From: Pelagibacterium sp. 26DY04
Lineage (GTDB): Bacteria > Pseudomonadota > Alphaproteobacteria > Rhizobiales > Devosiaceae
Direction of reading: 5' to 3'
NCBI RefSeq assembly: GCF_031202305.1
Contig: NZ_CP101731.1
Location: 2,480,001 to 2,544,000 of the forward strand
Length of the DNA: 64,000 nt
Program-made: the position numbers and the translations under genes
Notes under the pieces: model-generated
What the model was told of the DNA's origin: nothing
Database searches by the model: none
Seen by the model: the letters and a program-made list of their open reading frames with translations, nothing else
Part shown: in pieces, positions 49,286 to 59,135 of the stretch
How the letters are laid out: every line of letters begins with the position of its first letter
How positions within the stretch are numbered: the stretch's first letter is position 1

Positions 49286-50086
49286 TTAGCCGGCCCTAAG
49301 CCGTCCCAGCCCGCGCCGCCGGCGTGGCGGTGCGGAAACATCCTTCCAGCGGATCAACTCGAACGCTCCGTCGTGACCTTCGACGATGGCTGTGCAACTT
49401 TCCACCCAGTCGCCCGAATTGATGTAATGGATGCCGAATTTATGGTGCATCGCGGCGTGATGGATGTGCCCGCAGATCACCCCGTCGACCTGCGAATTGC
49501 GCGCCTCGAGCGATAGCGCCTCTTCGAACCGTCCCATCACCGACACCGCGCTTTTGACCTTCTGCTTGGCCCAGGCCGAAAGCGACCAATAGGCCAGCCC
49601 CATACGGCGGCGCACCCAGTTGATCGGCGCATTGATCTTGAGAGCGAAATTATAGGCCCAATCCCCGATATGGGCGAGCCATTTGGCGTTGGCGACAACC
49701 ACGTCGAACTGGTCGCCATGGATCACTAGATACCGCTTGCCGTCGGCGGTGATGTGGATCATCCGGTCGACGATCTCGACGCCCCCGAAATAGGTGCCAA
49801 GATAGTCGCGCAAGAACTCGTCGTGATTGCCGGCGAGATAGACCATGCGCGTTCCCGCCCGCGCCTTGTCGAACAGCGCATTGGCCAGGGCGTCATATTC
49901 GGGGGGCCAGTTCCATTCTTTCTGCAGCCGCCACCCGTCGATCAGGTCGCCCACGATATAGATCGTATCGGCGTCGTAAAGCGCGAGGAACTTGAGCAGT
50001 TCCTCGACCTGGATCGCCTGCATCCCCAGATGCACATCGCTGATAAAGAGCGCCCTGACGTGCCGGACGGTCCCTGATTCTTCCAT
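49286..50086 (-). CDS. UDP-2,3-diacylglucosamine diphosphatase-like metallophosphoesterase, copy 2
   Basis: 266-aa paralogue of the gene at 47075 with the same metal-site blocks: LFISDVHLGMQAIQVEELLKFL, YIVGDLIDGWRLQ, GNHDEFL, VIHGDQFDVVV and VICGHIHHAAMHH. It ends in a basic tail (PPRRRRGLGRLRAG). Identity to the first copy is high in the core. Duplication within 2 kb is unusual and suggests different substrates (lipid A or lipid diphosphates). Function by family only. Confidence 0.85.
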   Translation of the reverse strand: MEESGTVRHVRALFISDVHLGMQAIQVEELLKFLALYDADTIYIVGDLIDGWRLQKEWNWPPEYDALANALFDKARAGTRMVYLAGNHDEFLRDYLGTYFGGVEIVDRMIHITADGKRYLVIHGDQFDVVVANAKWLAHIGDWAYNFALKINAPINWVRRRMGLAYWSLSAWAKQKVKSAVSVMGRFEEALSLEARNSQVDGVICGHIHHAAMHHKFGIHYINSGDWVESCTAIVEGHDGAFELIRWKDVSAPPRRRRGLGRLRAG

Positions 50087-50215
50087 ACGGAAGGCACCCT
50101 CGTTCTGGCTCGCCGCACGCCCGATTCCCGTTCGCGCGGCCGCGCCACTTTAGACGAGCGCTCCCGTATGGCAAAACCGTTTCGCCTTCTGTCGCCGCAT
50201 CGGCCTTGGGCTGTG

Positions 50216-50812
50216 TCAGATGAGAAACAACACCACCGAGGCCAGCATCAGCGCGGCCAGAATCCACCCCAGATACCGCTCGCCCCCTGTCCGGCGCAGA
50301 AACGCGATAAGCCCGCGCCCGAACACCATCCAGGTGCCGCACGATACCGGACTGAGCGCAATGCAGCCGATAGTGACCAGGACAAGACTGGTCAGCCGCC
50401 CTTCCCCCGGCGGCACGAACAGCGCGACAAAGCCGATCGCCATCACCCAGGCCTTGGGATTGATCCACTGAAATGCGGCGGCTTCATAGAGCCGCATAGG
50501 CCGCTCTCCGCCGCTGGCGCTGCCGATCTTGATGCCCAGCATGGTCCAGGCCATCCACAGGAAATAGATCGCGGCGCCATAGCGCATGATCGTGTTGACC
50601 CAAGGGTAGGCGGTGAAGATCTCCCCGAGCCCCAATCCCACGACGAACACCATGAGCGGAAATCCGAAAACAATTCCCGCCGCATGCGGTACCGTCGCTC
50701 CGATCCCGAACTTGGCGCTCGAGGTCATGAGCATCAAATTGTTCGGTCCGGGAGAAAAATACGAACTGGCCGCAGCCAGGACGAAGGCGGCAACAAGGGA
50801 GCCATCGAGCAT
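50216..50812 (-). CDS. LysE family translocator
   Basis: 198-aa membrane exporter with the LysE/RhtB pattern (AASSYFSPGPNNLMLMTSSAKFGIGATVPHAAGI at the N-terminus and QWINPKAWVMAIGFVAL). The start MLDGSLVAAF at 50812 is chosen over an upstream frame. Divergence from the first LysE (30244) is large; they are separate subfamilies. No neighbour indicates a substrate. Confidence 0.88.
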   Translation of the reverse strand: MLDGSLVAAFVLAAASSYFSPGPNNLMLMTSSAKFGIGATVPHAAGIVFGFPLMVFVVGLGLGEIFTAYPWVNTIMRYGAAIYFLWMAWTMLGIKIGSASGGERPMRLYEAAAFQWINPKAWVMAIGFVALFVPPGEGRLTSLVLVTIGCIALSPVSCGTWMVFGRGLIAFLRRTGGERYLGWILAALMLASVVLFLI

Positions 50813-50887
50813 TTTGGAAACGCCAATATATGTCAGCAATGCTGACTATTTATCAGCGCGCGCCCATTTTGCCAATGGGCAAATCCG

Positions 50888-51988
50888 CTAAGGCAAAATC
50901 CCGACACTGCGTTTCAGCGCGATGATGCGCGCGTAGCTCTGCGCCACCCGGTCTGCAAACGCCGGGTCCGCCTCGGCCTCGGCCACCAGAATCTGCGAGA
51001 TTTCCGCTCCCAAGGCCGGGTCATATTCAGCCGTGTTGGAAAACAGCAGGATATCCACCCCCGCCTCGACCGCCCGCACGATGGTATCGTGCAGATCGAA
51101 CCGCGAGCGGATGGCACCCATTTCCAGATCGTCGGTGATCACCACCCCGTCAAAGCCCAGATCATCCCGCAGAACGTCTTCGATCCAGGCTTGCGATAGG
51201 CTGGCAGGCAATTGGTCTGCATCGCCACGCTGAATCTCGGCGTTAAAGAGGTGCGCCACCATAACCATATCCACCAGATCGGCGTCGATCAGCGCACGAT
51301 AGGGTTCAAGCTCGAGCGGTTGCCAAAGCCCGGTGATATCGACGAATCCTTCATGGCTATCGTCCCGGCTCGACCCGTGGCCGGGGAAATGCTTGAGCGC
51401 CGTCGCCACCCCCGCCGCATGGTGTCCTTCGACGAATGCCGCCGCCAGCGCGCTCACCGCTTCGGGATCGTCCCCGAAGGCGCGCTGATAGCGGGCAATG
51501 ATGGGATTGTCAGGGTTGAGGTCGAGATCGACCACGGGGCCGAAATTGAGGTTGAAACCCTGCCCTGCCAACTCGGCCGCCAGCGCCCCGTAAACACTGC
51601 GGGCCTCGTCCGGGGTGCCTCTCGCCACGCTGCGCGCCGACGGAATCTCGCCAAAGCCCACCGCCGACGTCAGCCGCTCGATCTGCCCGCCCTCCTGGTC
51701 CAGTGCGATGAAGGGCGGCAGCCATGGCCGCGCCGACACCAGCGCGCGATTGATGGCCCGCACCGCCTCGAGGCTCTCCACATTGGTGCGCAGATACATG
51801 ACGCCACCGATTTCGCCCCGGCTCACCTGATCGCGCACGGCGCGCACGCCGGCGTCATCGAGCGAGGTTCCCGAAAATCCAACCATCACCATCTGCCCGG
51901 CCATGTCCTCGATGCTTTGGGCCGAGGCGGATGGCGCAGCAAGCAGGCCGAGGGCAAGACAGATCGAAGCAACAAAACGCATGGTCAT
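50888..51988 (-). CDS. Glycoside hydrolase family 3, NagZ-like with signal peptide
   Basis: 366-aa GH3 enzyme. NagZ hallmarks: ALDQEGGQIERL, KHFPGHGSSRDDSHEG (the catalytic His-Asp dyad) and ITDDLEMGAI (nucleophile Asp). The N-terminus has a Sec signal (MTMRFVASICLALGLLAAPSASAQ), so it is exported, unlike the cytosolic NagZ of peptidoglycan recycling. It may act on muropeptides or chitin-type sugars in the periplasm. Note the unusual location of a NagZ-type enzyme with a signal peptide. Confidence 0.88.
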   Translation of the reverse strand: MTMRFVASICLALGLLAAPSASAQSIEDMAGQMVMVGFSGTSLDDAGVRAVRDQVSRGEIGGVMYLRTNVESLEAVRAINRALVSARPWLPPFIALDQEGGQIERLTSAVGFGEIPSARSVARGTPDEARSVYGALAAELAGQGFNLNFGPVVDLDLNPDNPIIARYQRAFGDDPEAVSALAAAFVEGHHAAGVATALKHFPGHGSSRDDSHEGFVDITGLWQPLELEPYRALIDADLVDMVMVAHLFNAEIQRGDADQLPASLSQAWIEDVLRDDLGFDGVVITDDLEMGAIRSRFDLHDTIVRAVEAGVDILLFSNTAEYDPALGAEISQILVAEAEADPAFADRVAQSYARIIALKRSVGILP

Positions 51989-52068
51989 CTTTCATTCGTG
52001 CCGTGATTCCACGGGCGGGAGGACCGACACTTTCGCACCTTTGGGGCACAAATCGGCCTGCAAAGACA

Positions 52069-52096
52069 AGAACGCCGGGCTCGTGCCCGGCGTTCG
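52069..52096 (-). terminator. Rho-independent terminator of acs
   Basis: GAACGCCGGGC (52070-52080), loop TCGT, GCCCGGCGTTC (52085-52095): perfect 11-bp stem, followed on the minus strand by TTGTCTTTG. Ends acs about 10-35 bp after its stop. Confidence 0.85.
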
Positions 52097-52103
52097 TTCT
52101 GCA

Positions 52104-54053
52104 TCAGCGGTTTTTTCTGTTTTCGATCAGATCGTCCACCACGCCGGGATCGGCCAGCGTCGAGGTATCCCCCAGCGCCCCGTAATCGTTCTCGGCGACC
52201 TTGCGCAGGATACGGCGCATGATCTTGCCGGACCGCGTCTTGGGCAGGCCGGGAGCGAACTGGATATGATCGGGCGAAGCGATCGGCCCGATCTCCTTGC
52301 GTACCCAATTGCGCAATTCGGTGGCCAGATCGTCCGACGCCGTCTCCCCGGCCATGAGCGTCACGTAGCAATAGATGCCCTGCCCCTTGAGATCGTGCGG
52401 GAACCCGACAACGGCGGCTTCGGAAACCTTCGGATGCGCCACCAGCGCGCTCTCCACTTCCGCCGTTCCCAGCCGGTGCCCGGACACGTTGAGCACGTCA
52501 TCCACCCGGCCCGTGATCCAGTAATAGCCATCGGCATCCCGCCGGCAGCCGTCGCCGGAGAAGTAATATCCCTTGTACTGCTGGAAGTAGGTTTCCTTGA
52601 ACCGCTGATGATCCCCATAAACCGTGCGCATCTGTCCCGGCCAGCTATCGGCAATGGCCAGCACGCCAGCGGCCTCGGTCTCCTCGATCACCTTGCCGCT
52701 TTCCGGCTCCAGCACCACCGGTTGCACCCCGAAGAATGGTTTGGTCGCCGAGCCGGGCTTGGTGGGGATAGCGCCCGGCAGCGGCGTGATCATGAACCCA
52801 CCCGTCTCGGTTTGCCACCAGGTATCGACCACGATGCAACGTTCGCGCCCCACGACCCGGTGATACCACATCCAGGCTTCGGGATTGATCGGCTCGCCCA
52901 CCGAGCCCAGAATTCTCAAGCTCGAAAGGTCGGCCTTTTCGACGAATTGGTCGCCCGCCCCCATAAGCGCCCGGATCGCGGTGGGTGCGGTATAGAAGAT
53001 ATTGACCTTGTGCTTGTCGACCACTTCCCAGAACCGCCCCGCGTCGGGGGAGTTGGGCACGCCCTCGAACATCAGCGTCGTCGCGCCATTGGCCAGCGGG
53101 CCATAAACGATATAGCTGTGCCCCGTGACCCATCCGACATCGGCCGTACACCAGTAAACCTCGCCGTCACGATAGTCGAAGGTGAGCTGATGGGTGAGCG
53201 AAGCATAAACCAGGTACCCGCCCGAAGTGTGCAGCACGCCTTTGGGCTTGCCGGTCGAGCCTGAAGTATAAAGGATGAACAGCGGGTCCTCGGCGTTCAT
53301 CGGCTCGGGCGCGCATGCGCTAGACACTCCTTCCATGGCCTCGTGAAGCCAGACATCGCGCCCCGCTTCCATGGCGACGTCACCGCCGGTGTTGCGCACG
53401 ACGATAACCTTTTCGACGTCCGGGCAATCGACAAGAGCCTTGTCCACATTGGCCTTGAGCGGCACCTTCTTGCCGCCGCGGCACCCTTCGTCCGCCGTCA
53501 GCACGACGCGGCTGTCGCAATCCTTGATCCGCCCCGACAGGGCGTCGGGCGAGAACCCGCCAAACACCACGGAATGCACCGCCCCAATCCGGGCGCAGGC
53601 CAGCATGGCATAGGCCGCTTCGGGGATCATCGGCATGTAGATGGTCACCCGGTCGCCCTTCTTGACGCCGCTGTCCTTGAGCACATTAGCAAGGCGGCAG
53701 ACTTCCGCATGAAGCTGCCGGTAGGTGATGTGCCGCGCCTCGGCCTTGGGATCGTCCGGCTCGAAGATGATGGCGGTCTGCTCGCCGCGCGTTTCCAGGT
53801 GCCTGTCGATGCAGTTGGCCGAAATGTTGAGCACCCCGTCCTCGAACCATTTGATCGAGATGTCGGGCCATTCAAAGCTGGTGTTCTTGACCTTGGTGAA
53901 GGGCTTGATCCAGTCGATCCGCTGCGCCTGCTCGCCCCAGAACCCATCGGGATCGGCGACCGAGCGCGCATACATCTCCTCATACTGGGCCGCGGTGACA
54001 TAGGTCCGCTCGACAGTCTCGGCGGACGGGGCGAACAGGGCCTCCGAGCTCAT
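52104..54053 (-). CDS. acs: Acetyl-CoA synthetase Acs
   Basis: AMP-forming acetate-CoA ligase, 649 aa, cytosolic. Motifs: [19 protein letters not shown] (A3 P-loop), [15 protein letters not shown] (A5), [41 protein letters not shown] (A8-A9 hinge) and [13 protein letters not shown] with the conserved acetylatable lysine. The start [10 protein letters not shown] is preceded by GGAGGA. A single-gene unit ending in the terminator at 52069-52096. Confidence 0.97.
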   Translation of the reverse strand: MSSEALFAPSAETVERTYVTAAQYEEMYARSVADPDGFWGEQAQRIDWIKPFTKVKNTSFEWPDISIKWFEDGVLNISANCIDRHLETRGEQTAIIFEPDDPKAEARHITYRQLHAEVCRLANVLKDSGVKKGDRVTIYMPMIPEAAYAMLACARIGAVHSVVFGGFSPDALSGRIKDCDSRVVLTADEGCRGGKKVPLKANVDKALVDCPDVEKVIVVRNTGGDVAMEAGRDVWLHEAMEGVSSACAPEPMNAEDPLFILYTSGSTGKPKGVLHTSGGYLVYASLTHQLTFDYRDGEVYWCTADVGWVTGHSYIVYGPLANGATTLMFEGVPNSPDAGRFWEVVDKHKVNIFYTAPTAIRALMGAGDQFVEKADLSSLRILGSVGEPINPEAWMWYHRVVGRERCIVVDTWWQTETGGFMITPLPGAIPTKPGSATKPFFGVQPVVLEPESGKVIEETEAAGVLAIADSWPGQMRTVYGDHQRFKETYFQQYKGYYFSGDGCRRDADGYYWITGRVDDVLNVSGHRLGTAEVESALVAHPKVSEAAVVGFPHDLKGQGIYCYVTLMAGETASDDLATELRNWVRKEIGPIASPDHIQFAPGLPKTRSGKIMRRILRKVAENDYGALGDTSTLADPGVVDDLIENRKNR

Positions 54054-54225
54054 GGATTCCTCCTTTGTGCGATAGTCTTTGCCCCACTCTTAACCCGCCG
54101 ATTCCGGCTGGGGCAAGGCGCTGGGACACCCCCTCGCCTGTTCTTTACGAAACCGGCGAATTTGCCGCTCACGCTTTTTTAGCGCGGGCCTGCCTAAGTT
54201 CGTGCCATTGAGAGGGGATCGGGCA

Positions 54226-54798
54226 ATGAGCGAAGCGCAAATGACCTCGCGTGCGGCCACGCACGCCGATATCACCGAAATCCATCGCGAGCTGATGGAT
54301 CTGATCGATTCTATGCCCTACTACGGCGATCGCTTCAAATCCTATGAAAAGGCGCGCTTGGACAAGACCTTCCTGCGCACCCTCATAGAGCTTGATCCCT
54401 GGCACATCATGCTGCTCGAAATGGACGGGGCGACCGGCGGTTTCCTGATCTCCGGCCCAGCCAACGGCACCATTTTCCAATACTGGTCGGCCATCTACCC
54501 GGCCTATCGCGGCACGCCGTTGGGCCGGTTCGGCATGGATGCCTTCATCTCCCACTGGGACAATTCCCGCTTCCACAAAGCCTCCACCTATACCCGCCCC
54601 GAAAACCGCCCCGCCCTCGCGCTCTTGAAGCGCTATGGGTACAAGGAAGTCGCCCGTCTCGAAGATCACATCTTCGGCGAGGACTATCTCGTCATGGAGC
54701 GTAAATTCACCAAAACGGTCGAGGAATACGATAACGGCATCACCCTGCCGCTGAGCAAGCGTCTGAAGCTCAAGGCAATGGCGCTGCTGGATCGCTGA
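54226..54798 (+). CDS. GNAT family N-acetyltransferase
   Basis: 190-aa GNAT protein: ATHADITEIHRELMDLIDSMPYY at the N-terminus, a central LEMDGATGGFLI core strand, YPAYRGTPLGRFGMDAF in the acetyl-CoA-binding loop and RPENRPALALLKRYGYKEVARLED near the end. The start at 54226 fits an AGAGGGG ribosome-binding site better than the ATG-like codon at 54202. Convergent with the flippase. Substrate unknown. Confidence 0.8.
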   Translation: MSEAQMTSRAATHADITEIHRELMDLIDSMPYYGDRFKSYEKARLDKTFLRTLIELDPWHIMLLEMDGATGGFLISGPANGTIFQYWSAIYPAYRGTPLGRFGMDAFISHWDNSRFHKASTYTRPENRPALALLKRYGYKEVARLEDHIFGEDYLVMERKFTKTVEEYDNGITLPLSKRLKLKAMALLDR

Positions 54799-54800
54799 GG

Positions 54801-56108
54801 TCAGACGGCCACCGGCTTCCGCATCAACCCAAATATCGAAACGTCGATCCCGGTGCGGTAAAGCGCCGTCAACCATAGCGAAACCGACCATAGCGAGATG
54901 GCGACGAAGGCCGAGATCGCCGCGCCCATGAGGCCATGAGCGGGCACCAGGGCATTGTTGCCGATAACCAGCGCCAAGATTCCCAGCACCACCGACGGAA
55001 GGCTGTCCCAGGGCCGGTCCCGCATCGAAAGCACCAGCGAAGCCGGTCCGAACGCGGCGCGGACGACCAGTCCCAGGCACAGGATCGCCACCGGCAGAGC
55101 GCCGTCGGCGAATTCGGGCCCGAACAGCATCAGCACATAGCGTCCGAAAACCAGAACGCCCGCGAACAGCGCCAGGGCCAATCCCGTCGCCACCAGATTG
55201 GCCTCGCCAACCCGCCGGCCATAGGCGCTTTTGTCGGCATCGCGTTCGGCGTCGAACATATTGGGTAGCGTCAGGGAATAAACGGCGACGACGCCAAAAG
55301 CGGCCAGCGCGAAAATCCGCGTCGATACCCCGAATATCGCCAGATCGGTCCGGTCGAGCAGCCCCGCAAGCAGTATCAGGTTGATGTCGAAGAAATAGTC
55401 CGAGGCCAGCGTGATCAGCACCCAGGGCGCCGCAAACCGCCACCAGCGCCTTGGCTCGCTGGCACGCACCGTATCGGCCGCCGGTACCGCCGCCACCGCA
55501 CGCTGCACCCAGAAGCACTGGACGAGAAACAACCCAAGCAGCAGCACGGAAAGCAGCCAGAGCATGCGTCCCATGTCGGGCACCGGGCTCAGCAGCGCCA
55601 CCGCGCCGAAGGCCGCAAGCGTCAGCCCCGGCCGGAAGATCATGTCGGGCAGGTATCCGGCCATGGGCTGTTTGAGCCCCACCAGCACCATTGTGCTCAC
55701 ATAGGTGATGGCCGTCGCTATTCCGATCAGTGCGGTGGGAATCCAGAGCGGTCGCAAATGCTCGCCTGCCTCTCCAAGCAGGAATGTGAGAGGCCAGCCC
55801 AGGCTGAGCAACGCGACCCCGCCAAGCGCCATCTGCCAGTATGATCGCCCCACGAATCGCCGCAGATGTGCTCCTTCACCGCGTGAACCGTATTCGGCGG
55901 AAAAATATGTCCCCACCGTCTGGAAGCCCAACGGCAGCACAACGGCGATCAGGTTGGCCGCAGCGATGACCAGCAGAAAATCACCGAGCGATTGCGCTCC
56001 CCAGGCGCGCGAGATTGCCGCCTGGACGATAAAGACGAACCCCGCGCCGAAGATGCGAAGGCCAAAGATCAGCACCGATTTCGATGCCAGCTTGCGGGTA
56101 ACCGACAT
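54801..56108 (-). CDS. Polysaccharide flippase-like membrane protein (Wzx/MATE-like)
   Basis: 435 aa with about 12 hydrophobic helices. Starts MSVTRKLASKSVLIFGLRIFGAGFVFIVQAAISRAWGA, the pattern of the polysaccharide-transporter (PST/MVF) family (N-terminal VLIFGLR...AISRAWG). Probably flips a lipid-linked oligosaccharide, possibly for exopolysaccharide. It lies 5 bp after the FemAB-like transferase, so the two form one operon. The stop is 2 bp from the convergent GNAT gene. Confidence 0.75.
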   Translation of the reverse strand: MSVTRKLASKSVLIFGLRIFGAGFVFIVQAAISRAWGAQSLGDFLLVIAAANLIAVVLPLGFQTVGTYFSAEYGSRGEGAHLRRFVGRSYWQMALGGVALLSLGWPLTFLLGEAGEHLRPLWIPTALIGIATAITYVSTMVLVGLKQPMAGYLPDMIFRPGLTLAAFGAVALLSPVPDMGRMLWLLSVLLLGLFLVQCFWVQRAVAAVPAADTVRASEPRRWWRFAAPWVLITLASDYFFDINLILLAGLLDRTDLAIFGVSTRIFALAAFGVVAVYSLTLPNMFDAERDADKSAYGRRVGEANLVATGLALALFAGVLVFGRYVLMLFGPEFADGALPVAILCLGLVVRAAFGPASLVLSMRDRPWDSLPSVVLGILALVIGNNALVPAHGLMGAAISAFVAISLWSVSLWLTALYRTGIDVSIFGLMRKPVAV

Positions 56109-56113
56109 GCCGC

Positions 56114-57304
56114 TCACGCCTTGACGCCGCGTTTGAAACGCCGCTGCAGGTCCAGCCGCGCTGCCAGCACCGCATCGCGGCTGCGCGTGAGGATTTCGCG
56201 CCCCTTGTACGCCGCCGTCCCCATCGCATAGGCGCGCCAATGGGTGGCGTGGTTCATCACCGGCGGCAGCGGGCTGATATGCCCCGCCTCGCCCACCATG
56301 CCGCTCTTGAACTGATGCAATCCGGCAAATCCGTCTGTGCCGCCAAGATCGTAGAGCTTGGCCCGGCTATTGTCCCGCAGCCAGCGGATGATGTGCCAAT
56401 GCAGGAAATACCCCGCCCGCAGGTCCAGCGCCGCATCATCGGTGGCGCCATAAAGGTAGCAAGCGGTGTCGCCGGCGGTGAAGATCACTGCGCCGGCCAC
56501 TGTCTTTTCCCCGTGCCGGACAAAGAACAGCTCCGGCCGCGCCGTCCCCTCCGGCATCGCCATCAATCCCTCGACCGTCGCGATGCCGGAAAAATCGGGA
56601 AACAGCTTGCGCTCGCTCATCGCCTGATAAAGCGCCATGAAGCGCTCCACCTCATGAGGAGCGGCCGTCTCGAAATCGAGCCCGGCCTTGAGCGACTTAC
56701 GCAAATTGTAGCGCCATTTCTGCCCGAACGCGGCCATGCGCGTGTCATCGTCGAGCGTCACGTCCACCACATAGCGCAGCGGATATTTGACGCCCACGCC
56801 CGGCCTGAACCCGCGCTCCGCCAACATCGCAGCTACGCGATTGTCCTCGCTGGCCTCCACCTTGGGCATGATCGAAACCATCATCCCGCGCCGATCCACA
56901 TATTCGGCAACGAGCGTGTCGATAATCCACGCCATTCTGCCTTCGGCGGCACCAGCCCGGTTATCCGCCAGGAAGGGCCCCCACTTGACCAGCGCGATCG
57001 TCGCCAGCCCCAACGGCAGCCGCTGCAGCATCACCAACGCGCCGCCCAGCGCGCGTCCCCCCTGGGAAAACAGCACAGGCTCGAGCGCCACGCCTGGCCA
57101 ACGCAGCCGCGCATAGGCGAAGAGCTGCTCCTGGCAAACCCCGTCGAAACCGGCAATGGCACGGTCCCATTCCTCGCCGTCGAGGACGCGATAGTCCAGG
57201 ATATCCGCGCGCTCATCCACCACCGTGCGGGGGGCAACAAAGGGGGGCTGGCTGGTCAACGACATCGGCATCACCGCTGCTACGGACTGAGGACGTATGG
57301 GCAT
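56114..57304 (-). CDS. FemAB/BioF2-like (GNAT-fold) acyltransferase of polysaccharide locus
   Basis: 396 aa with a double-GNAT FemAB-like pattern (PMVEAS-like core: KWGPFLADNRAGAAEGRMAWIIDTLVAEYVDRRGMMVSIMPKVEAS, then RWRYNLRKSLKAGLDFE and YLYGATDDAALDLRAGYFLHWHIIRWL with KLYDLGGTDGFAGLHQFKSG). These match the exopolysaccharide-linked FemAB acyltransferases (XrtA/PEP-CTERM-associated group or similar), which transfer aminoacyl groups or acyl chains. Upstream partner of the flippase, spacing 5 bp. Confidence 0.75.
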   Translation of the reverse strand: MPIRPQSVAAVMPMSLTSQPPFVAPRTVVDERADILDYRVLDGEEWDRAIAGFDGVCQEQLFAYARLRWPGVALEPVLFSQGGRALGGALVMLQRLPLGLATIALVKWGPFLADNRAGAAEGRMAWIIDTLVAEYVDRRGMMVSIMPKVEASEDNRVAAMLAERGFRPGVGVKYPLRYVVDVTLDDDTRMAAFGQKWRYNLRKSLKAGLDFETAAPHEVERFMALYQAMSERKLFPDFSGIATVEGLMAMPEGTARPELFFVRHGEKTVAGAVIFTAGDTACYLYGATDDAALDLRAGYFLHWHIIRWLRDNSRAKLYDLGGTDGFAGLHQFKSGMVGEAGHISPLPPVMNHATHWRAYAMGTAAYKGREILTRSRDAVLAARLDLQRRFKRGVKA

Positions 57305-57486
57305 TCATTGCGTTACCGTACCTCGCCACCACCTGCCGAACCGTTTCCGCAATAACTGCAAAACCGCTCAACTGCCCAAGTGGTAAAGGAACGCTTATGC
57401 TCCCGCCACGTCATCGCAGTGTCATCACGCGACCCTAGTGAATCGCCCGACGCTTCCCTTGCATCCACCGCCAGCAGGATCAGCCC

Positions 57487-58839
57487 GTGCCAAGCTTCTC
57501 GCTCGATCGCCGCCAAGCCCTCATGCTCATGAGCTCGACGGCTCTCCTTCCTCTCGTCCGTCCCGCTTTCGCGCAGGAGAACGCACCGATCCGGCTGATC
57601 ATCCTCTCAGATCTTCACTCCGCCTATGAGGTCTCCGCCCAGCTTCTGGCTGCGGTCGCCGCTGAGGTCGAGGCGAGCCAAGGCCCGGTTGCCATCCTCA
57701 TCAACGGCGACGTGTTCGAACTCGGAAATGTGGTTGCGGTACGATCGGGCGGTGTCATCGACTGGGCCTTGCTCGAGGCGCTGGGCCGTCTCGCGCCCAC
57801 GGTTCTCAACATCGGTAATCACGAACCCGATCTCGACAACGACCTAGCCCATTTCATCTCCAAGGCAGAGCAGCGCGGCGTCACCGTTATCTCCAACATC
57901 CTCGACTCCCGCACCGGCGAGGCCTACGCCCCTGCCGCTCTGAGCCTCACCCTGGGTGGAATGCAGATTTCAATCGTCGGGTTGGGTACTGCGGCCATCA
58001 ACACCTATCCTGCCGCGACGCGCGAGATGATCGAAGTGCCCGATCCCGTTCAATGGGCTGGCGAGCATCTTATCAATCTGCTCGATCCCTCCGGCGCCCG
58101 GGTCGTGCTCAGCCATGCCGGCATCACTGCCGACCGCGATATGCTGCCCCTGCTCCCGGCGGGTACGCTGTTGGTCGGCGGGCACGACCATGTGGTTCTC
58201 GACCACAGCGAAGGCGCCACCCGCTACCTGCACACCGGCTCGTGGTCCAGTCTCATGACGGTGGTGGATATCGATGCCTCCGGCCCGCTGGCCGTCGAGC
58301 GTCGACCGATCGCCGCCACGGGCCAGGCCGACGCAGACCTCGCCGCGCTGATCGCCAGCACTATGGAAGAGCACCTGACCGCCGAGGAACGCGCTGTCAT
58401 CGGCAGCAGCCAAGCCGCGCAATCGCTTGCCGACAGCGCCCGCTTCGTCGCCGCGACCCTGGCAAGTGCCGCCGGCGCCGATATCGGTTTCATCGGCCAC
58501 ACCACTTTTGGCACTGGTTTTCCCGAAGGCGAGGTCACCCGCTACGCTTTCGATTCCATCGTCAGGTTTGACGGCACCCTCAAGACCGCCGAAATCAGCC
58601 GCGAAACGCTCGAGGAAATCCTGGGCCGCGTGAACCAGGACGGCGACATCCCCCTTGCCCGGCGCACAGGCGATTTCCTCTACGGCGCTCCGACCGACCT
58701 GCCGGAAAAGGACACCTACCTCATTGCCGCCAACGACTGGTCTGCAACCAACCAGAAGAACTATTTCGGCCGGGAAGACCTTGTTTTCGTCGATGTCCCC
58801 GACCTTAGGGTCAAATCAGTGGTCATCGACGCGCTTTGA
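57487..58839 (+). CDS. 5'-nucleotidase/bis-nucleotide-type metallophosphoesterase, exported
   Basis: 450-aa calcineurin-like phosphoesterase with a twin-arginine-like signal (DRRQALMLMSSTALLPLVRPAFAQ). Metal-site blocks: ILSDLHSAYE (D-x-H), LINGDVFE, NIGNHEPDLD, VVLSHAGITAD and LVGGHDHVVLDH. The C-terminal half (about 300-450) resembles a 5'-nucleotidase C-terminal domain (GRVNQDGDIPLARRTGDFLYGAP). Starts with GTG; AGGAT lies eight bases before. Periplasmic nucleotide scavenging is likely. Confidence 0.8.
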   Translation: MPSFSLDRRQALMLMSSTALLPLVRPAFAQENAPIRLIILSDLHSAYEVSAQLLAAVAAEVEASQGPVAILINGDVFELGNVVAVRSGGVIDWALLEALGRLAPTVLNIGNHEPDLDNDLAHFISKAEQRGVTVISNILDSRTGEAYAPAALSLTLGGMQISIVGLGTAAINTYPAATREMIEVPDPVQWAGEHLINLLDPSGARVVLSHAGITADRDMLPLLPAGTLLVGGHDHVVLDHSEGATRYLHTGSWSSLMTVVDIDASGPLAVERRPIAATGQADADLAALIASTMEEHLTAEERAVIGSSQAAQSLADSARFVAATLASAAGADIGFIGHTTFGTGFPEGEVTRYAFDSIVRFDGTLKTAEISRETLEEILGRVNQDGDIPLARRTGDFLYGAPTDLPEKDTYLIAANDWSATNQKNYFGREDLVFVDVPDLRVKSVVIDAL

Positions 58840-58961
58840 TGCATCCCGCGCGCCAGCCCGATGAGATGAACGGATGGAACACAATGTTCAATCCGTTCGT
58901 CGCGGAACAGTAACTGCCCCGCGAAGCGCGCATCTCTGGCCATCGATTCTTTAGAGGTTTT

Positions 58962-59037
<76 letters not shown>

Positions 59038-59135
59038 AAACCATCGGGCGGCGCGCTCAGCGCACCGCCGAAGTTCGGCCTCTCTATCAAACGCGTTTCG
59101 CCCTGTCCACCCGTCCAACGAGATTTTTCTGGGTT

